Below are positions 8,060-17,270 of a stretch of DNA of 64,000 nucleotides, piece by piece; position 1 is the stretch's first letter, and the number at the start of each line of letters is the position of its first letter. Origin of the DNA: JBJTUH01 sp044346175 (lineage in GTDB: Bacteria > Cyanobacteriota > Vampirovibrionia > Vampirovibrionales > JAJTHC01). Below the pieces are notes generated by a model that was not told the DNA's origin, searched no databases, and worked only from the letters and a program-made list of their open reading frames with translations. The position numbers and the translations under genes were made by a program. Location: contig JBIIZQ010000009.1 of assembly GCA_044346175.1 (NCBI GenBank), forward strand, positions 1 through 64,000, given 5' to 3'.

Positions 8060-10510
8060 TTATGAAGCAGGGTGTTGTTCGAGTAAGCCACTCATGAAAC
8101 TGTAGAGGCTTTGAAGGAATTGTCGATGTTCTGTTGGGATTCTGCTAGGCAATGTCAGTGTTGTAAGCCCCGTGCTAGAGGCTGTTTTTTCCTTTGCAAG
8201 GGCTTTCAAAACAAGGTCAAGGTCTTCACGGCGTAGGTGTTCAAGGACGGGTTCCACTTGAGGGCGATAGTGGTTAAAGGCTTTGAGGGTCTCTTTCAAA
8301 GCGGCTTGTTTGTCTGAGGTCCATGTGAGGGTGGCATCATCCCCCAAGTTTTGGATAAGTTTACCATAGATTTTTTCGGTTTCTGGATTTTCAGCTTGAA
8401 AAAGCAAGTTGGTTTGAATATGTTGGCGGAGGGCTTCTCGCATGCTTTGTGCAAAACGCTTCTCAAAAGGAAACTGGAAGCGATAGGGTTGATGTTTCAT
8501 TTTACTTGCAATGTCACGAATGGTCGTCACAACGTGTTCAGGCTGGATGGGTTCCAATGCCGCTTTGCCATTTAAAAAGGCAACATAATGGTTTTCACCC
8601 AAGTGGGTGGGTAAGCCAAGAGAGACGGAAACCATATGACGAATGGAACGTGCGTTGAGCCTCAGCTGGAGGTCTTGAAGGAGGGTTTTAGATTCAGCTT
8701 CCGCTTTTTTCCAAGCGGTTCGTTGTAGGTCATAACGTTGGTCGCCTGAGAGGGAAAATCCGTGTTTTTGTCCCAAGCTCGTCATACGATGCACCACCTC
8801 ACGCCGAATCATGCCCGCCATTTCTGCAGGGTCCATGGCCGTTGTCGCTAAGGTTTCAGCAAAGGTCTTTGAGGCAAGTTTTGCGGCTTCAGAGGTATTG
8901 GGTTGACGATTTTGCTGTTTAAGGGTGCGTTGGAATGTCTGTTGTGCATCAGTCCATACTGCTTGTAGACGACGCATACTAAAACCTTGGTTTTCTTCAA
9001 AACCTTTCATGAGAATGTTTTGAGCCTCCTCGGTTAGAGGCATGTCAGGGTAGTGCTGCTTAAACATCTCTTTGGTCATGACCAACATCGCCTTAGGGGA
9101 AGGGTGGTCGACAAAGGCAAACCCTTCCATCCCGATTCGGCTTTGAGTCGCAAAGTCAAAAGGAATAAGGTCATTGGAGGTGGCAATCATTTTCAATGCG
9201 GGTAGGGTTGGATTTGAAGCTTGCTTAGGGTTCCCGATGGCTTTCACAATAAGTTCACTAAGGTCAGCTGGAATGCCCCGTTTTTCGGCTTCATCAAGAT
9301 AAAGCACAAGGGTTTTGATAGGTTTGTTACCCGTGAATTGTTGCAACTTTTTAAGTACTTGGTTTTGAGCTTCTGGATTGCTTAAATACAGTTGCTTTAC
9401 CGTATCAAGGACGGCAGGACTTACCTCACCATTGAGGGTGAGTGTCCCCGGACGCTGCCCTAATTCTGCCAATATACTGTTCATCAGATGGCTTTTACCT
9501 GTACCAGGAGGTCCTTGAAGTAGTAACACGGGTAAACGTCCATTCAAAAACCTATGGGCGGAGGTTTGTACTTCTGCTGCATAGGGTGCAAGAACACGCT
9601 CTACTGTATGCTGGGAACGAATCGGCTTAATGGCTTCTTTAATGACACCGATAGCTTGTGTACCGTTTGAAAGTCGTTGCAAGGCAGGCATAATCAAGGG
9701 GGCTGTTGTAATGCCACCCATAATCAGTGCAAGCGGTAGGAAGGAATCTTGTACCATGTTTAACGCAAAGCGTCCGAGCTTGTCCCGCCAGTGCTGTTCA
9801 ACGGTCTGAAACTCAAAGGGTACGCCATGGCTCAACATTAGGCCTGTTAAATACTGCTCTGTTTCTGGTGTGAGTGTGACTCTTAACACTTCCTTTGTCT
9901 GGAGTGTCAGGGCGACATGAGGCAGCTTACCCGTAAATAAAGTGTTGGACTGTTGGTAGAAGTCCGCATGACGTACCTTACCCTGTTGTAAAAGTTGGAG
10001 TGCTTCCGTGTAGGTCGCTGCACGTGTAACTTGGCCTGTCGTGATGAGATGCCCTTGTGGACTATTCACAATAGGATACTGGTTCATAAAAGAGGGTGTA
10101 TGAAGTGCCGTGGTTCCTACCGATGGATAGTGGGATGAAGCACTGGAGAGTGTCCCTATGGTAGGGGATGTATTTGTCGTGGTTAGGGTATTAAAAGAAG
10201 GGGTTGTGTTTGCATTAACCCCTTTTACAAAAGCGTCTTGCGTACTGGGTAATACCAGCTTGGGTGTGAGGACTGTAGGGGTATCTTGGAGCGATGAGAC
10301 CTGTGAGGGTAATACCGCTTGTGTGGAAACTTGGCTTACAGCTTGCGTAGCAACAGGCGCTTGTACCATGACGCTTGGCATAGGCGTTGCATCAGAAAAT
10401 TCCGCTTTGAAGCGTAAAGGCAAACGCCGTGCCATCGTCCTGTTAAGAGGAGATGTCAAGGAATCTTGAGGGGGCGTGTGCATAGCAGCGACAAACATGA
10501 AAGACATCAT
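8060..10510 (-). CDS. FtsH-like AAA+ membrane ATPase lacking a peptidase domain
   Basis: The 816-residue protein starts with a Ser/Thr/Pro-rich stretch (1-160). A segment at 165-235 resembles the FtsH periplasmic domain: it begins TYTEALQLLQQGKV and ends LSHGVPFEF. A membrane helix follows (about 256-278), then an AAA+ module with Walker A GPPGTGKS (333-340), Walker B LVLYLDE (401-407) and a sensor/arginine-finger region IATSNDLIPFDFATQSR (442-458). The remaining 350 residues are helical and contain no HExxH zinc site, so it is not an FtsH protease. FtsH-like proteins without a working peptidase are known in plastids (FtsHi). The role here, perhaps protein extraction or remodelling at the membrane, is inferred. 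Starts are ATG-ATG at 10510; a third ATG at 10498 sits about eight bases after AGGA. Confidence 0.6.
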   Translation of the reverse strand: MMSFMFVAAMHTPPQDSLTSPLNRTMARRLPLRFKAEFSDATPMPSVMVQAPVATQAVSQVSTQAVLPSQVSSLQDTPTVLTPKLVLPSTQDAFVKGVNANTTPSFNTLTTTNTSPTIGTLSSASSHYPSVGTTALHTPSFMNQYPIVNSPQGHLITTGQVTRAATYTEALQLLQQGKVRHADFYQQSNTLFTGKLPHVALTLQTKEVLRVTLTPETEQYLTGLMLSHGVPFEFQTVEQHWRDKLGRFALNMVQDSFLPLALIMGGITTAPLIMPALQRLSNGTQAIGVIKEAIKPIRSQHTVERVLAPYAAEVQTSAHRFLNGRLPVLLLQGPPGTGKSHLMNSILAELGQRPGTLTLNGEVSPAVLDTVKQLYLSNPEAQNQVLKKLQQFTGNKPIKTLVLYLDEAEKRGIPADLSELIVKAIGNPKQASNPTLPALKMIATSNDLIPFDFATQSRIGMEGFAFVDHPSPKAMLVMTKEMFKQHYPDMPLTEEAQNILMKGFEENQGFSMRRLQAVWTDAQQTFQRTLKQQNRQPNTSEAAKLASKTFAETLATTAMDPAEMAGMIRREVVHRMTSLGQKHGFSLSGDQRYDLQRTAWKKAEAESKTLLQDLQLRLNARSIRHMVSVSLGLPTHLGENHYVAFLNGKAALEPIQPEHVVTTIRDIASKMKHQPYRFQFPFEKRFAQSMREALRQHIQTNLLFQAENPETEKIYGKLIQNLGDDATLTWTSDKQAALKETLKAFNHYRPQVEPVLEHLRREDLDLVLKALAKEKTASSTGLTTLTLPSRIPTEHRQFLQSLYSFMSGLLEQHPAS

Positions 10511-10719
10511 CCTATGAGCATATGCTTGTTTTAACGTAGCCTATTTGCTAGCGTGGTCGTAGTGAATCTTTTAAGAAGTAAACCTTTTTTGGTATTATCC
10601 CTTAAAAGTAGTAAGCTTGGCATCTTCTTGCAATAATATAACCATGATATGCCTTTCTTGTTACATTTGGTTACATTGAGGCATGGGAAATCTCTTTATT
10701 TACCAACATACTTTAAAGA

Positions 10720-12021
10720 ATGGATCACACGGTCGCATTGTCCTCGTTCTATCAGTCATCATCAGAAAGTCAGGCACAGGTAATACCCTTGGCTGAGCAG
10801 TTACGTCCTGATGATTTACAAAACCTAGTAGGACAGACCCATCTTTTTGGAGAAGGGGGGCTTTTGTCGCACTGGGCAAGTCCTAAAACAGGCGATACGC
10901 TCGCTACACCTCGTTTAGTTTCCATGATTTTGTGGGGTCCTCCTGGTATTGGTAAAACAACCTTGGCACAGCTTTTGGCTAAGGCAAGTACAACAGCCTT
11001 TGAGTCGTTAAGTGCTGTTTCAAGTGGTATTAAAGAGTTACGTGAAGTGGTGGCTCGTGCCACTGAACGTTTAGCGTCCTCGTCACCTGTTGCTACGGTG
11101 CTGTTCATTGATGAGATTCACCGTTATAGTAAAACCCAACAAGATGCCCTGCTACCCCATGTGGAGCGAGGTACCTTGATACTCATAGGTGCCACCACTG
11201 AAAATCCCTATTTTCAAGTGATTCCTGCCCTTCGTTCAAGGGTGTTACTCGTGCAACTCCAAGCCTTAACGCAAAACGAATTACTAGAGATACTACGTCG
11301 TGCTGTTGTGTTAACGGGGGTTGTGTTTGAGCCTAAGGCGGCTTGTGTGGCATTGTTGTTACGCTACAGTGGTGGGGATGCTCGTAAAATGCTCACCTTG
11401 TTGGATGCCGCATTACGGATAGTACCTTCTCAAGAGGGTGGGCGGGTGATACCCTTGCCTGTATTACAAAACCTTGCCCAACATTATGGCGTTGCATATG
11501 ATGGTGCGGAGGGTGACCAACATTATGACCATGCCAGTGCTTACCAAAAGAGCTTACGAGGAAGTGACCCCGATGCGGCTCTATACTGGCTCGCTAAAAT
11601 GATAACTGCAGGCGAAGACTTACGCTTTATTGCAAGACGCCTCCTTGTGACTGCTGCAGAGGATGTGGGCTTGGCTGACCCTCAAGCTTTTGTATTGGCT
11701 CAAAATGCAGCACAAGCGTGTGAACTACTCGGACTCCCTGAGGCTCGTATTCCTTTGTCCTTAGCTACCCTCTATGTGGCAAAAGCCCCAAAGTGTCCTC
11801 AAGCTATTATGGCGATTGATGCGGCCCTACATGATATTCAATATGAAGGAAAGAGTTATCCAGTACCCCTTCATTTGCGGGATGCCCACTATGCAGGTGC
11901 AAAGCATCTAGGGCATGGGGTTGGTTATACCTATACGCACGATGCACCTGAGGTGCCGCAGTGCTTTATGCCCGAAGCATTGCGAGGTAAACGCTATTAT
12001 ACGCCACCCCCTAAAGCTTGA
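10720..12021 (+). CDS. rarA: Replication-associated recombination protein A (AAA+ ATPase)
   Basis: RarA (MgsA) acts at stalled replication forks and is related to clamp-loader ATPases. The sequence has PLAEQLRPDDLQNLVGQ at 23-39, Walker A GPPGIGKT at 73-80, Walker B FIDEIHR at 129-135, sensor 1 ATTENPYF followed by ALRSRV, and the C-terminal tetramerisation part with SDPDAALYWLAKM. Length (433) is normal. The start ATG 10720 has only a weak ribosome site. The last 11 bases overlap the convergent ComEA-like gene. Confidence 0.93.
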   Translation: MDHTVALSSFYQSSSESQAQVIPLAEQLRPDDLQNLVGQTHLFGEGGLLSHWASPKTGDTLATPRLVSMILWGPPGIGKTTLAQLLAKASTTAFESLSAVSSGIKELREVVARATERLASSSPVATVLFIDEIHRYSKTQQDALLPHVERGTLILIGATTENPYFQVIPALRSRVLLVQLQALTQNELLEILRRAVVLTGVVFEPKAACVALLLRYSGGDARKMLTLLDAALRIVPSQEGGRVIPLPVLQNLAQHYGVAYDGAEGDQHYDHASAYQKSLRGSDPDAALYWLAKMITAGEDLRFIARRLLVTAAEDVGLADPQAFVLAQNAAQACELLGLPEARIPLSLATLYVAKAPKCPQAIMAIDAALHDIQYEGKSYPVPLHLRDAHYAGAKHLGHGVGYTYTHDAPEVPQCFMPEALRGKRYYTPPPKA

Positions 12022-12706
12022 GGTAAGGTCGCCACTTAGCCAGTTTTTTATCGCCCACACCTTTGACGTTGTTCAATGCCTCGATGCTTTCAAATTTACC
12101 ATGGGTTTTACGGTAATTTAGAATGGCTTGTGCCATTTTTTCTCCTACCCCTGGTAAGCGTTGTAACATCTCGGAGGAGGCACTGTTGAGTGGAATACTA
12201 TGTAGTGCAGGTAGCGGTTTGGTTTGATAATGTGCTTTAGGAGATGCGTGTTTTTTTCCACGACGAGGCTTGGCGACTGAGGGTTTGCGATGGGTGCGTG
12301 TCTCAATCGCTTGGTTTTGGAGTGAAGCCTCTGTATTAAAGCCTGAGTTTAGCGGTAGTGCTTCCGTTTGGGTTTCAATGGCTTGGCGTACCGACATGGG
12401 TAAAAGGGCTTCTGATGCTTGAGATGAGAGTGGTTCAGGTGCGGGTAGCATTTGTAATGCTTGTAAACGTGCCGTTTCAGGGGTGCTGAAAAAAGCATCC
12501 TTTGCAGTGATACATACCCAGCCTGCTGTGACAAATACCCATACCCAAGCCAACCCTCTCAGCAGGTGATACAGGGTCTGATGAGGGTGTTGTATGAATC
12601 TTTGTACCATCCCAACAAACCCTGCCCATTGTCTTTTTAAGAGAGAGACGCTAGGCAGGGTGGTTGTGGTGGTATCGATACTTGAGGTCGCACGTCCTCC
12701 CATCAT
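12011..12706 (-). CDS. ComEA-like helix-hairpin-helix DNA-binding membrane protein
   Basis: The protein has 231 residues. The C-terminal 60 residues form a tandem helix-hairpin-helix domain (LPGVGEKMAQAIL and NVKGVGDKKLAKW) preceded by INSASxEML-like LNSASSEML, as in ComEA, the DNA receptor for natural transformation. One membrane helix lies near 50-70 (GLAWVWVFVTAGWVCI), and a basic, low-complexity linker of about 100 residues joins it to the DNA-binding domain. Topology fits an inner-membrane anchor. It starts ATG-ATG, nine bases after leuA, so it is probably in the same transcript. No other competence gene is visible here, so the competence role is inferred. Confidence 0.75.
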   Translation of the reverse strand: MMGGRATSSIDTTTTTLPSVSLLKRQWAGFVGMVQRFIQHPHQTLYHLLRGLAWVWVFVTAGWVCITAKDAFFSTPETARLQALQMLPAPEPLSSQASEALLPMSVRQAIETQTEALPLNSGFNTEASLQNQAIETRTHRKPSVAKPRRGKKHASPKAHYQTKPLPALHSIPLNSASSEMLQRLPGVGEKMAQAILNYRKTHGKFESIEALNNVKGVGDKKLAKWRPYLKL

Positions 12707-12715
12707 CAGGAACCG

Positions 12716-13933
12716 TTAAGGTGCCACGGGCTGGCACGCTTCGGCTTCCCAGCGGGTGTGGAGTGCTTCGAGGTCGGTATGACTTACGCGCTTTTGGGCA
12801 TCGGCAAGTCGTTTAAATGCTTTGAAGAAACTATCCAAAGCTTCACCCTCTAACTGGATGCCCATCTCTGCCATTTTGGACTTTACTGCGGCACGACCTG
12901 CACGAGGCCCGAGTGGTAACCGAGAATGAATCTGCCCGACACGCTCAGGACGCAAAATCTCGTAGGTTTCTCGACCTTTCAGGAAACCATCTTGATGAAT
13001 CCCCGACACATGGGCAAAGGCATTTTCACCCACAATGGCTTTATTAGGTTGTACGGCAATCCCTGTAAGTTGGGCAATGAGCTGACTTGTCTCATAGAGA
13101 TGTTCGGGGGTAATGCCCGTATAGAGTCCATTAAAATAAGCTTGTCGTACTTCTAAAGCCATGACGAGTTCTTCAAGTGCAGCATTTCCAGCCCGTTCGC
13201 CTAAGCCATTGATGGTACATTCAAGTTGTCTAGCCCCATTCATGGCACCCATCAGTGAATTACCTACAGCAAGCCCTAGGTCGTTATGGCAATGTACAGA
13301 GATAATGGCTTTGTCAATGTTGCGTACGTTTGTTTTGATACCCGCAATTAAACGTCCAAACTCTTCAGGCATCATGTAGCCTACGGTATCAGGGATGTTC
13401 ACAGTCGTAGCACCAGCCTCAATCACCGCCTCTAGTACGGCGTATAAGTAAGCAGGTTCTGTACGACCTGCATCCTCTGCTGAAAACTCAACGTCTGCAC
13501 AAAGGTTTCGTGCATAAGCAACGTGTTCCTTTGCGATGGTGAGAATTTCTTCTCGGCTCTTTTTAAATTTGGCTTGGATATGAATATCACTTGTCGCAAT
13601 AAAAGTATGGATACGAGGGTTAGCATTGCCTTTGATGGCATCCCAAGCGGTGGCAATATCCGCCTTAATGGCACGGGATAACGCACAAATACTAGGCCCT
13701 TGAACCGTATTGGCAATCAGTTGCACGGATTCAAAATCTTCTGGGCTTGAAAAAGGAAACCCTGCTTCAATCACGTCCACCCCGAGCTTGGCAAGCTGTT
13801 GTGCAACCTGAAGCTTTTCGAGTTTTGTAAAACCTACACCCGCTGATTGCTCACCATCACGGAGGGTCGTATCAAAAATCTTTACTTGCTGCATAGGATT
13901 CACAGAGGGCGTAACGTGAGACTCGGTTTGCAT
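12716..13933 (-). CDS. leuA: 2-isopropylmalate synthase without the regulatory domain
   Basis: LeuA condenses acetyl-CoA with 2-oxoisovalerate, the first step of leucine synthesis. Seen are the DRE-TIM motif IFDTTLRDGEQ (19-29), the metal-binding SVHCHNDLGLAVG and GLGERAGNAALEE, and the accessory subdomain with LGPRAGRAAVKSKM. The protein ends at residue 405, just where the leucine-binding C-terminal domain of full-length enzymes (about 510 residues) would begin, and the following DNA encodes another protein. Feedback control by leucine would then be absent or supplied otherwise. Other enzymes of the family (citramalate or homocitrate synthase) are possible, but overall similarity favours LeuA. 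Confidence 0.85.
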   Translation of the reverse strand: MQTESHVTPSVNPMQQVKIFDTTLRDGEQSAGVGFTKLEKLQVAQQLAKLGVDVIEAGFPFSSPEDFESVQLIANTVQGPSICALSRAIKADIATAWDAIKGNANPRIHTFIATSDIHIQAKFKKSREEILTIAKEHVAYARNLCADVEFSAEDAGRTEPAYLYAVLEAVIEAGATTVNIPDTVGYMMPEEFGRLIAGIKTNVRNIDKAIISVHCHNDLGLAVGNSLMGAMNGARQLECTINGLGERAGNAALEELVMALEVRQAYFNGLYTGITPEHLYETSQLIAQLTGIAVQPNKAIVGENAFAHVSGIHQDGFLKGRETYEILRPERVGQIHSRLPLGPRAGRAAVKSKMAEMGIQLEGEALDSFFKAFKRLADAQKRVSHTDLEALHTRWEAEACQPVAP

Positions 13934-14500
13934 AACGAGAGCATTCCAAACTAGGGTTTAACCAAAAAATAATGAAACAAAACAACAGACATCACAGTGC
14001 TGAACTAAACTTTTAGGTTGAATAAAGCACATTACCCCTAAAAAAGTGTTTCTTTTTTTGAAAAGGATAGTTCCCTTTAGTATAACAAATAGCGTGCCTT
14101 TTTTCGACCCATTCTTATTTTCATGAGCGTGCGTATTTGCTCCCCCTCTTCCTGACCCTCTCTCACGCTTTCACGCTGTCACGCTTTCACCCTGCAAGGA
14201 GTTGCAGGGTTTTACTTGTGGATACCGACACGTCAGTATGACGGAGCTTACCGCTACTGTACTTTTAATCATTCACATAATCATTCACAATCAACACGCT
14301 CTCGGCAGTGGTTACCTTTCTGGTGTGTTTCGCACATACTAATGAAGAAGACTCGCCATGGAGGGTTACATACAGAACAATGTATGGTTCAACAGCATTT
14401 TTCTGGCTCTTCAATAAAAGGTAAGTCATCACTAGAAGCTTTTTGTTTGCTGTGACACTCACGAATCCTCGTTTTGTTTTCACCAAAGAACGTACAACCC
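13934..14500. other. Intergenic region with a palindromic repeat (about 570 bases)
   Basis: This region lies between divergent leuA and the permease gene. No supported gene was seen; two overlapping open frames on opposite strands (14216-14546) look like chance. It has near-tandem copies of TCACGCT at 14162-14189, a perfect palindrome ACCCTGCAA/TTGCAGGGT (14189-14210), and then a palindromic unit related to the dispersed repeats at 31-36 kb. The run of A and T at 14020-14100 may hold the leuA promoter. Confidence 0.5.
14189..14244 (-). repeat. Dispersed palindromic repeat, short copy
   Basis: The unit pairs the stem ACCCTGCAA...TTGCAGGGT with a block that on the minus strand reads CGTCATACTGACGTGTCGGT followed by ATCCACA. 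This is the same design (CGTCATxCCG...CGGTATCCA) as the repeats at 31162, 31322, 33135 and 36259. The copies are similar, not identical. Confidence 0.5.
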
Positions 14501-15325
14501 ATGAATACCCCTCTGATGGATGCCCCCCCTCTATACGGTCAGTCACCTTCCCTGCGTCATGTCCTTACTTTTGGAACGTTCCCCATGGCGGCTCGTTTGT
14601 GGCATGAGGAATGGGGTGGTTTTGCCATGAAGCTCTTGTCATTTTCTGCACAGCCACTCACGTTCTATTGGACGTTTTCTCTCGGACTCCGTCCGTATTT
14701 GGAAACCGTCCACGGACTACCTTACTGGGATTTTTTATTCCCTGCATTGGTCGCCAATAGCATTTGGAATGAAGCGTTTGCCCAAGGTGCTTGGGGGATG
14801 TGGTTGGATAAGTGGCATCAAGGTTTGGTGAACGAGTATCGTATTAAACCCATCCATCAAGTATGGCTTCTCCTGGGAGACCTTCTGGGTGGTAGTTCTC
14901 TTGCCTTGGTTAAGGGACTCTTCATATTCTTTTTACTGCTCGGGCTTTCTCATTCTCAGTGGCACGGGTGGGACAGTGTCCTTAAGTGGTTGTGTTTTGT
15001 CATTCCAGGGGCTTTGCTATTTAATACTTTTGGGATGATAGCAGGACTCCTCTCTCCCAAGCCTGACCAAATTAGTCGTTTATTGACACTTGTCATTACG
15101 CCCATTCTGTACTTGGGTGGTTTGTTTTTTCCTGTTGAAAATTATCCTCCTGTCCTTGCACGGATTTTTCAGTGGCTTCCTTCCACTTGGCTGTTTAGTC
15201 ATTTGCGTCAAGGGTATGCTGAAACCCATACTTTAAGTGGGTGGGAATACGCCATTCCTTGGCTTGTTGTGGCGTTGGTGTGGGCGTGGGGTGTAAGACT
15301 TTACCATAAAGTGTGTAGTCAATAG
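14501..15325 (+). CDS. ABC-2 type transporter permease
   Basis: This membrane subunit of an ABC exporter has about 274 residues and six predicted helices, for example LLLGDLLGGSSLALVKGLF, LCFVIPGALLFNTFGMIAGL and LLTLVITPILYLGGLFFPVE, followed by the typical LPSTWLFSHLRQG. This arrangement matches NodJ/DrrB-like permeases that export lipids, polysaccharides or drugs. The ATG at 14501 is preferred over TTG 14474. No ATP-binding partner gene is next to it, so the ATPase must be elsewhere. The substrate cannot be told. Confidence 0.85.
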   Translation: MNTPLMDAPPLYGQSPSLRHVLTFGTFPMAARLWHEEWGGFAMKLLSFSAQPLTFYWTFSLGLRPYLETVHGLPYWDFLFPALVANSIWNEAFAQGAWGMWLDKWHQGLVNEYRIKPIHQVWLLLGDLLGGSSLALVKGLFIFFLLLGLSHSQWHGWDSVLKWLCFVIPGALLFNTFGMIAGLLSPKPDQISRLLTLVITPILYLGGLFFPVENYPPVLARIFQWLPSTWLFSHLRQGYAETHTLSGWEYAIPWLVVALVWAWGVRLYHKVCSQ

Positions 15326-15418
15326 GCTTTGTTATGAGTATTTTAGGGGGTGTTCTCCTTACTCAAGCCACCCTAGATGTTTCTCTGGATGTTTCTCTTT
15401 TTTGTTCTATTTAGTTTT

Positions 15419-16570
15419 ATGAGAATCCTCATGACTCCTGCCCCTTTTGAAACCATCGCACATGCCCTTGAAGCTTGGTTTCCGCAAATAGCACGTACGA
15501 TGCCTTGGCGGTATCATCCTCTTACGGGTGAGCGTGTGAAAGACGCTTACGCACTTTGGGTCTCTGAAATCATGCTCCAACAAACCCAAGTCAAAACAGT
15601 CTTAGCGTATTACCCTCGATTTTTGAAACGTTTCCCTAGTGTCAAAGCACTTGCAGAAGCACATTTAGATGATGTGCTACACGTATGGCAAGGGTTAGGC
15701 TACTACCGACGTGCCAGACTCATGCACCAAGCCGCTGAACACATTATGCGTGTACATCAAGGGGTGTTTCCCACCACGTTTGAAGCCATACTGGCACTGC
15801 CCGGTGTTGGGCGTTCCACAGCGGGTGCCATTACGAGTTTTGCCACAGGAGACCCCCACCCTATCTTAGATGGTAATGTACAACGTGTGCTGAGTCGTGT
15901 GTTTGACATCACAGAGGACGTGCAAACGCCCGCCACACTCAAACATCTTTGGACATTATCTACCGAGCTTGTCACGCTTGCACATGACCCATGGACACTC
16001 AATCAAGCCCTCATGGAATTGGGAGCCACTGTCTGCATTCCTCAAGACACGCCCCACTGCTTGTTGTGTACGCTTCAAACCCATTGCCAAGCCCATGAAG
16101 CGGGTACAGTTGCTTCACGTCCCGTAAAGGTGCGTAAAAAAGCGCCTGTGCCTCATAAACATGTGGCGGTGGCACTGATTCAGCATCCCTCTAAACCTGT
16201 GGGGACATTTTACTATCAACAACGTGCGACAGAAGGATTTTTAGGTGGCATGTGGGAACTGCCGGGAGGCAAGCTTGAGGCCAATGAAACCCCAGAAGAA
16301 GCTTGTGTGCGAGAGGTTTTGGAAGAAACAGGTCTTTATGTCACGGTCATGGCGACCCTTCCGAAAGTCCTTCACGTGTATACGCATTTTAAGGTTTCAT
16401 TGTACGGTATGGTCTGTGAGATGGTGCCTGATATGCCTGAAAACACGCTTGTACTCCCTCAGCTTTCAGGGCAGTGGTTGACCCAAGACGCATTAACGCA
16501 GTTGGCGGTACCAACAGGTACCCTGAAAGTCCTACAGGCATACGAAAAAACCATGGTTCCGTCTTCATAA
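15419..16570 (+). CDS. mutY: Adenine DNA glycosylase with an intact Nudix box
   Basis: MutY removes adenine mispaired with 8-oxoguanine. Seen are MPWRYHPLTGERVKDAY near the start, the catalytic Glu in SEIMLQQTQ, the helix-hairpin-helix LPGVGRSTAGAI, the catalytic Asp in LDGNVQRVLSR, and four cysteines in CIPQDTPHCLLCTLQTHC. The first cysteine spacing is seven residues, one more than the usual six. The C-terminal domain has a complete Nudix box, GKLEANE then REVLEETGL, with all the acidic residues; in many MutY proteins this box is degraded. The start is uncertain: the frame opens at ATG 15377, but the hydrophobic residues before ATG 15419 have no MutY counterpart. Confidence 0.93.
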   Translation: MRILMTPAPFETIAHALEAWFPQIARTMPWRYHPLTGERVKDAYALWVSEIMLQQTQVKTVLAYYPRFLKRFPSVKALAEAHLDDVLHVWQGLGYYRRARLMHQAAEHIMRVHQGVFPTTFEAILALPGVGRSTAGAITSFATGDPHPILDGNVQRVLSRVFDITEDVQTPATLKHLWTLSTELVTLAHDPWTLNQALMELGATVCIPQDTPHCLLCTLQTHCQAHEAGTVASRPVKVRKKAPVPHKHVAVALIQHPSKPVGTFYYQQRATEGFLGGMWELPGGKLEANETPEEACVREVLEETGLYVTVMATLPKVLHVYTHFKVSLYGMVCEMVPDMPENTLVLPQLSGQWLTQDALTQLAVPTGTLKVLQAYEKTMVPSS

Positions 16571-16675
16571 ACGGTTCAAAATATCCGAAGGAGAGTGATA
16601 ATAGCTCCCTTTATCGTGCTGTCTTTTTCTGACTGTATCCCTCTGATGGTTAAAGCAGGATGCCTCTCGCTTCTT

Positions 16676-17107
16676 ATGACTCATGACCTTGTTTTGAAAA
16701 GCTTCTTTAACGCCCTTATGGATAATGCCTTTGATATGGCATGGAAGCAATTTAGTAAAAAGAGCCAAACCCTTTTTCTGGAGTGGACACTCAAAGACCT
16801 CTTTGAGCGTCATAAAGAAGCCTGTGAGTTTGCTGAACTTACCACCAAGGAAGTTAACCTACTCCTTGAGATGAATGACTTTAATACAACCAAGCATTTT
16901 TGGAAGAAGTTTTACTTTTCGTGTAATGTCTTTGAAATATTCCGTTTTGGCACTTTCAACCAAGGTGCTATTCAAGGGAGTGAGGCCACTGTACTGATTG
17001 ACCTCTTATTCCCTGATGGACGTACCGCCCAAATCCCCTTTAAAATGGTGAACGAGTCAGGGGGATGGAAGGTGGGGTATGTCGAATCAGGTTTCCCATT
17101 TGAGTAG
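16676..17107 (+). CDS. Small NTF2/SnoaL-like protein of unknown function
   Basis: From ATG 16676 the protein has about 143 residues: an N-terminal helical half (VLKSFFNALMDNAFDMAWKQ) and a strand-rich half ending GGWKVGYVESGFPFE. This is the pattern of cone-shaped NTF2-like folds (DUF4878-type), which bind small ligands or other proteins. No catalytic residue can be named. The frame extends upstream to GTG 16595, where a strong GAAGGAG lies too close to that codon; ATG 16646 is another option. It lies 3' of mutY in the same direction. Confidence 0.55.
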   Translation: MTHDLVLKSFFNALMDNAFDMAWKQFSKKSQTLFLEWTLKDLFERHKEACEFAELTTKEVNLLLEMNDFNTTKHFWKKFYFSCNVFEIFRFGTFNQGAIQGSEATVLIDLLFPDGRTAQIPFKMVNESGGWKVGYVESGFPFE

Positions 17108-17270
17108 CACCCACTTACCTGTGTCGTTTACTGCATGGTCATACTCATTTCTTTGTGACTTTACAAGCATTGCTTTGAATCCTAGGGGCTAGGATATTAT
17201 TTTAAGAACTCAATGATAAAAGCCAATTTTATGTATTTCAATGAACCGTTCAAGCAAATATCTATGTTAT

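Noticed and set aside
14216..14546. Overlapping open frames on both strands before the permease gene
   Set aside because: They run through the palindromic repeat, have no ribosome site and no coding character; likely chance.
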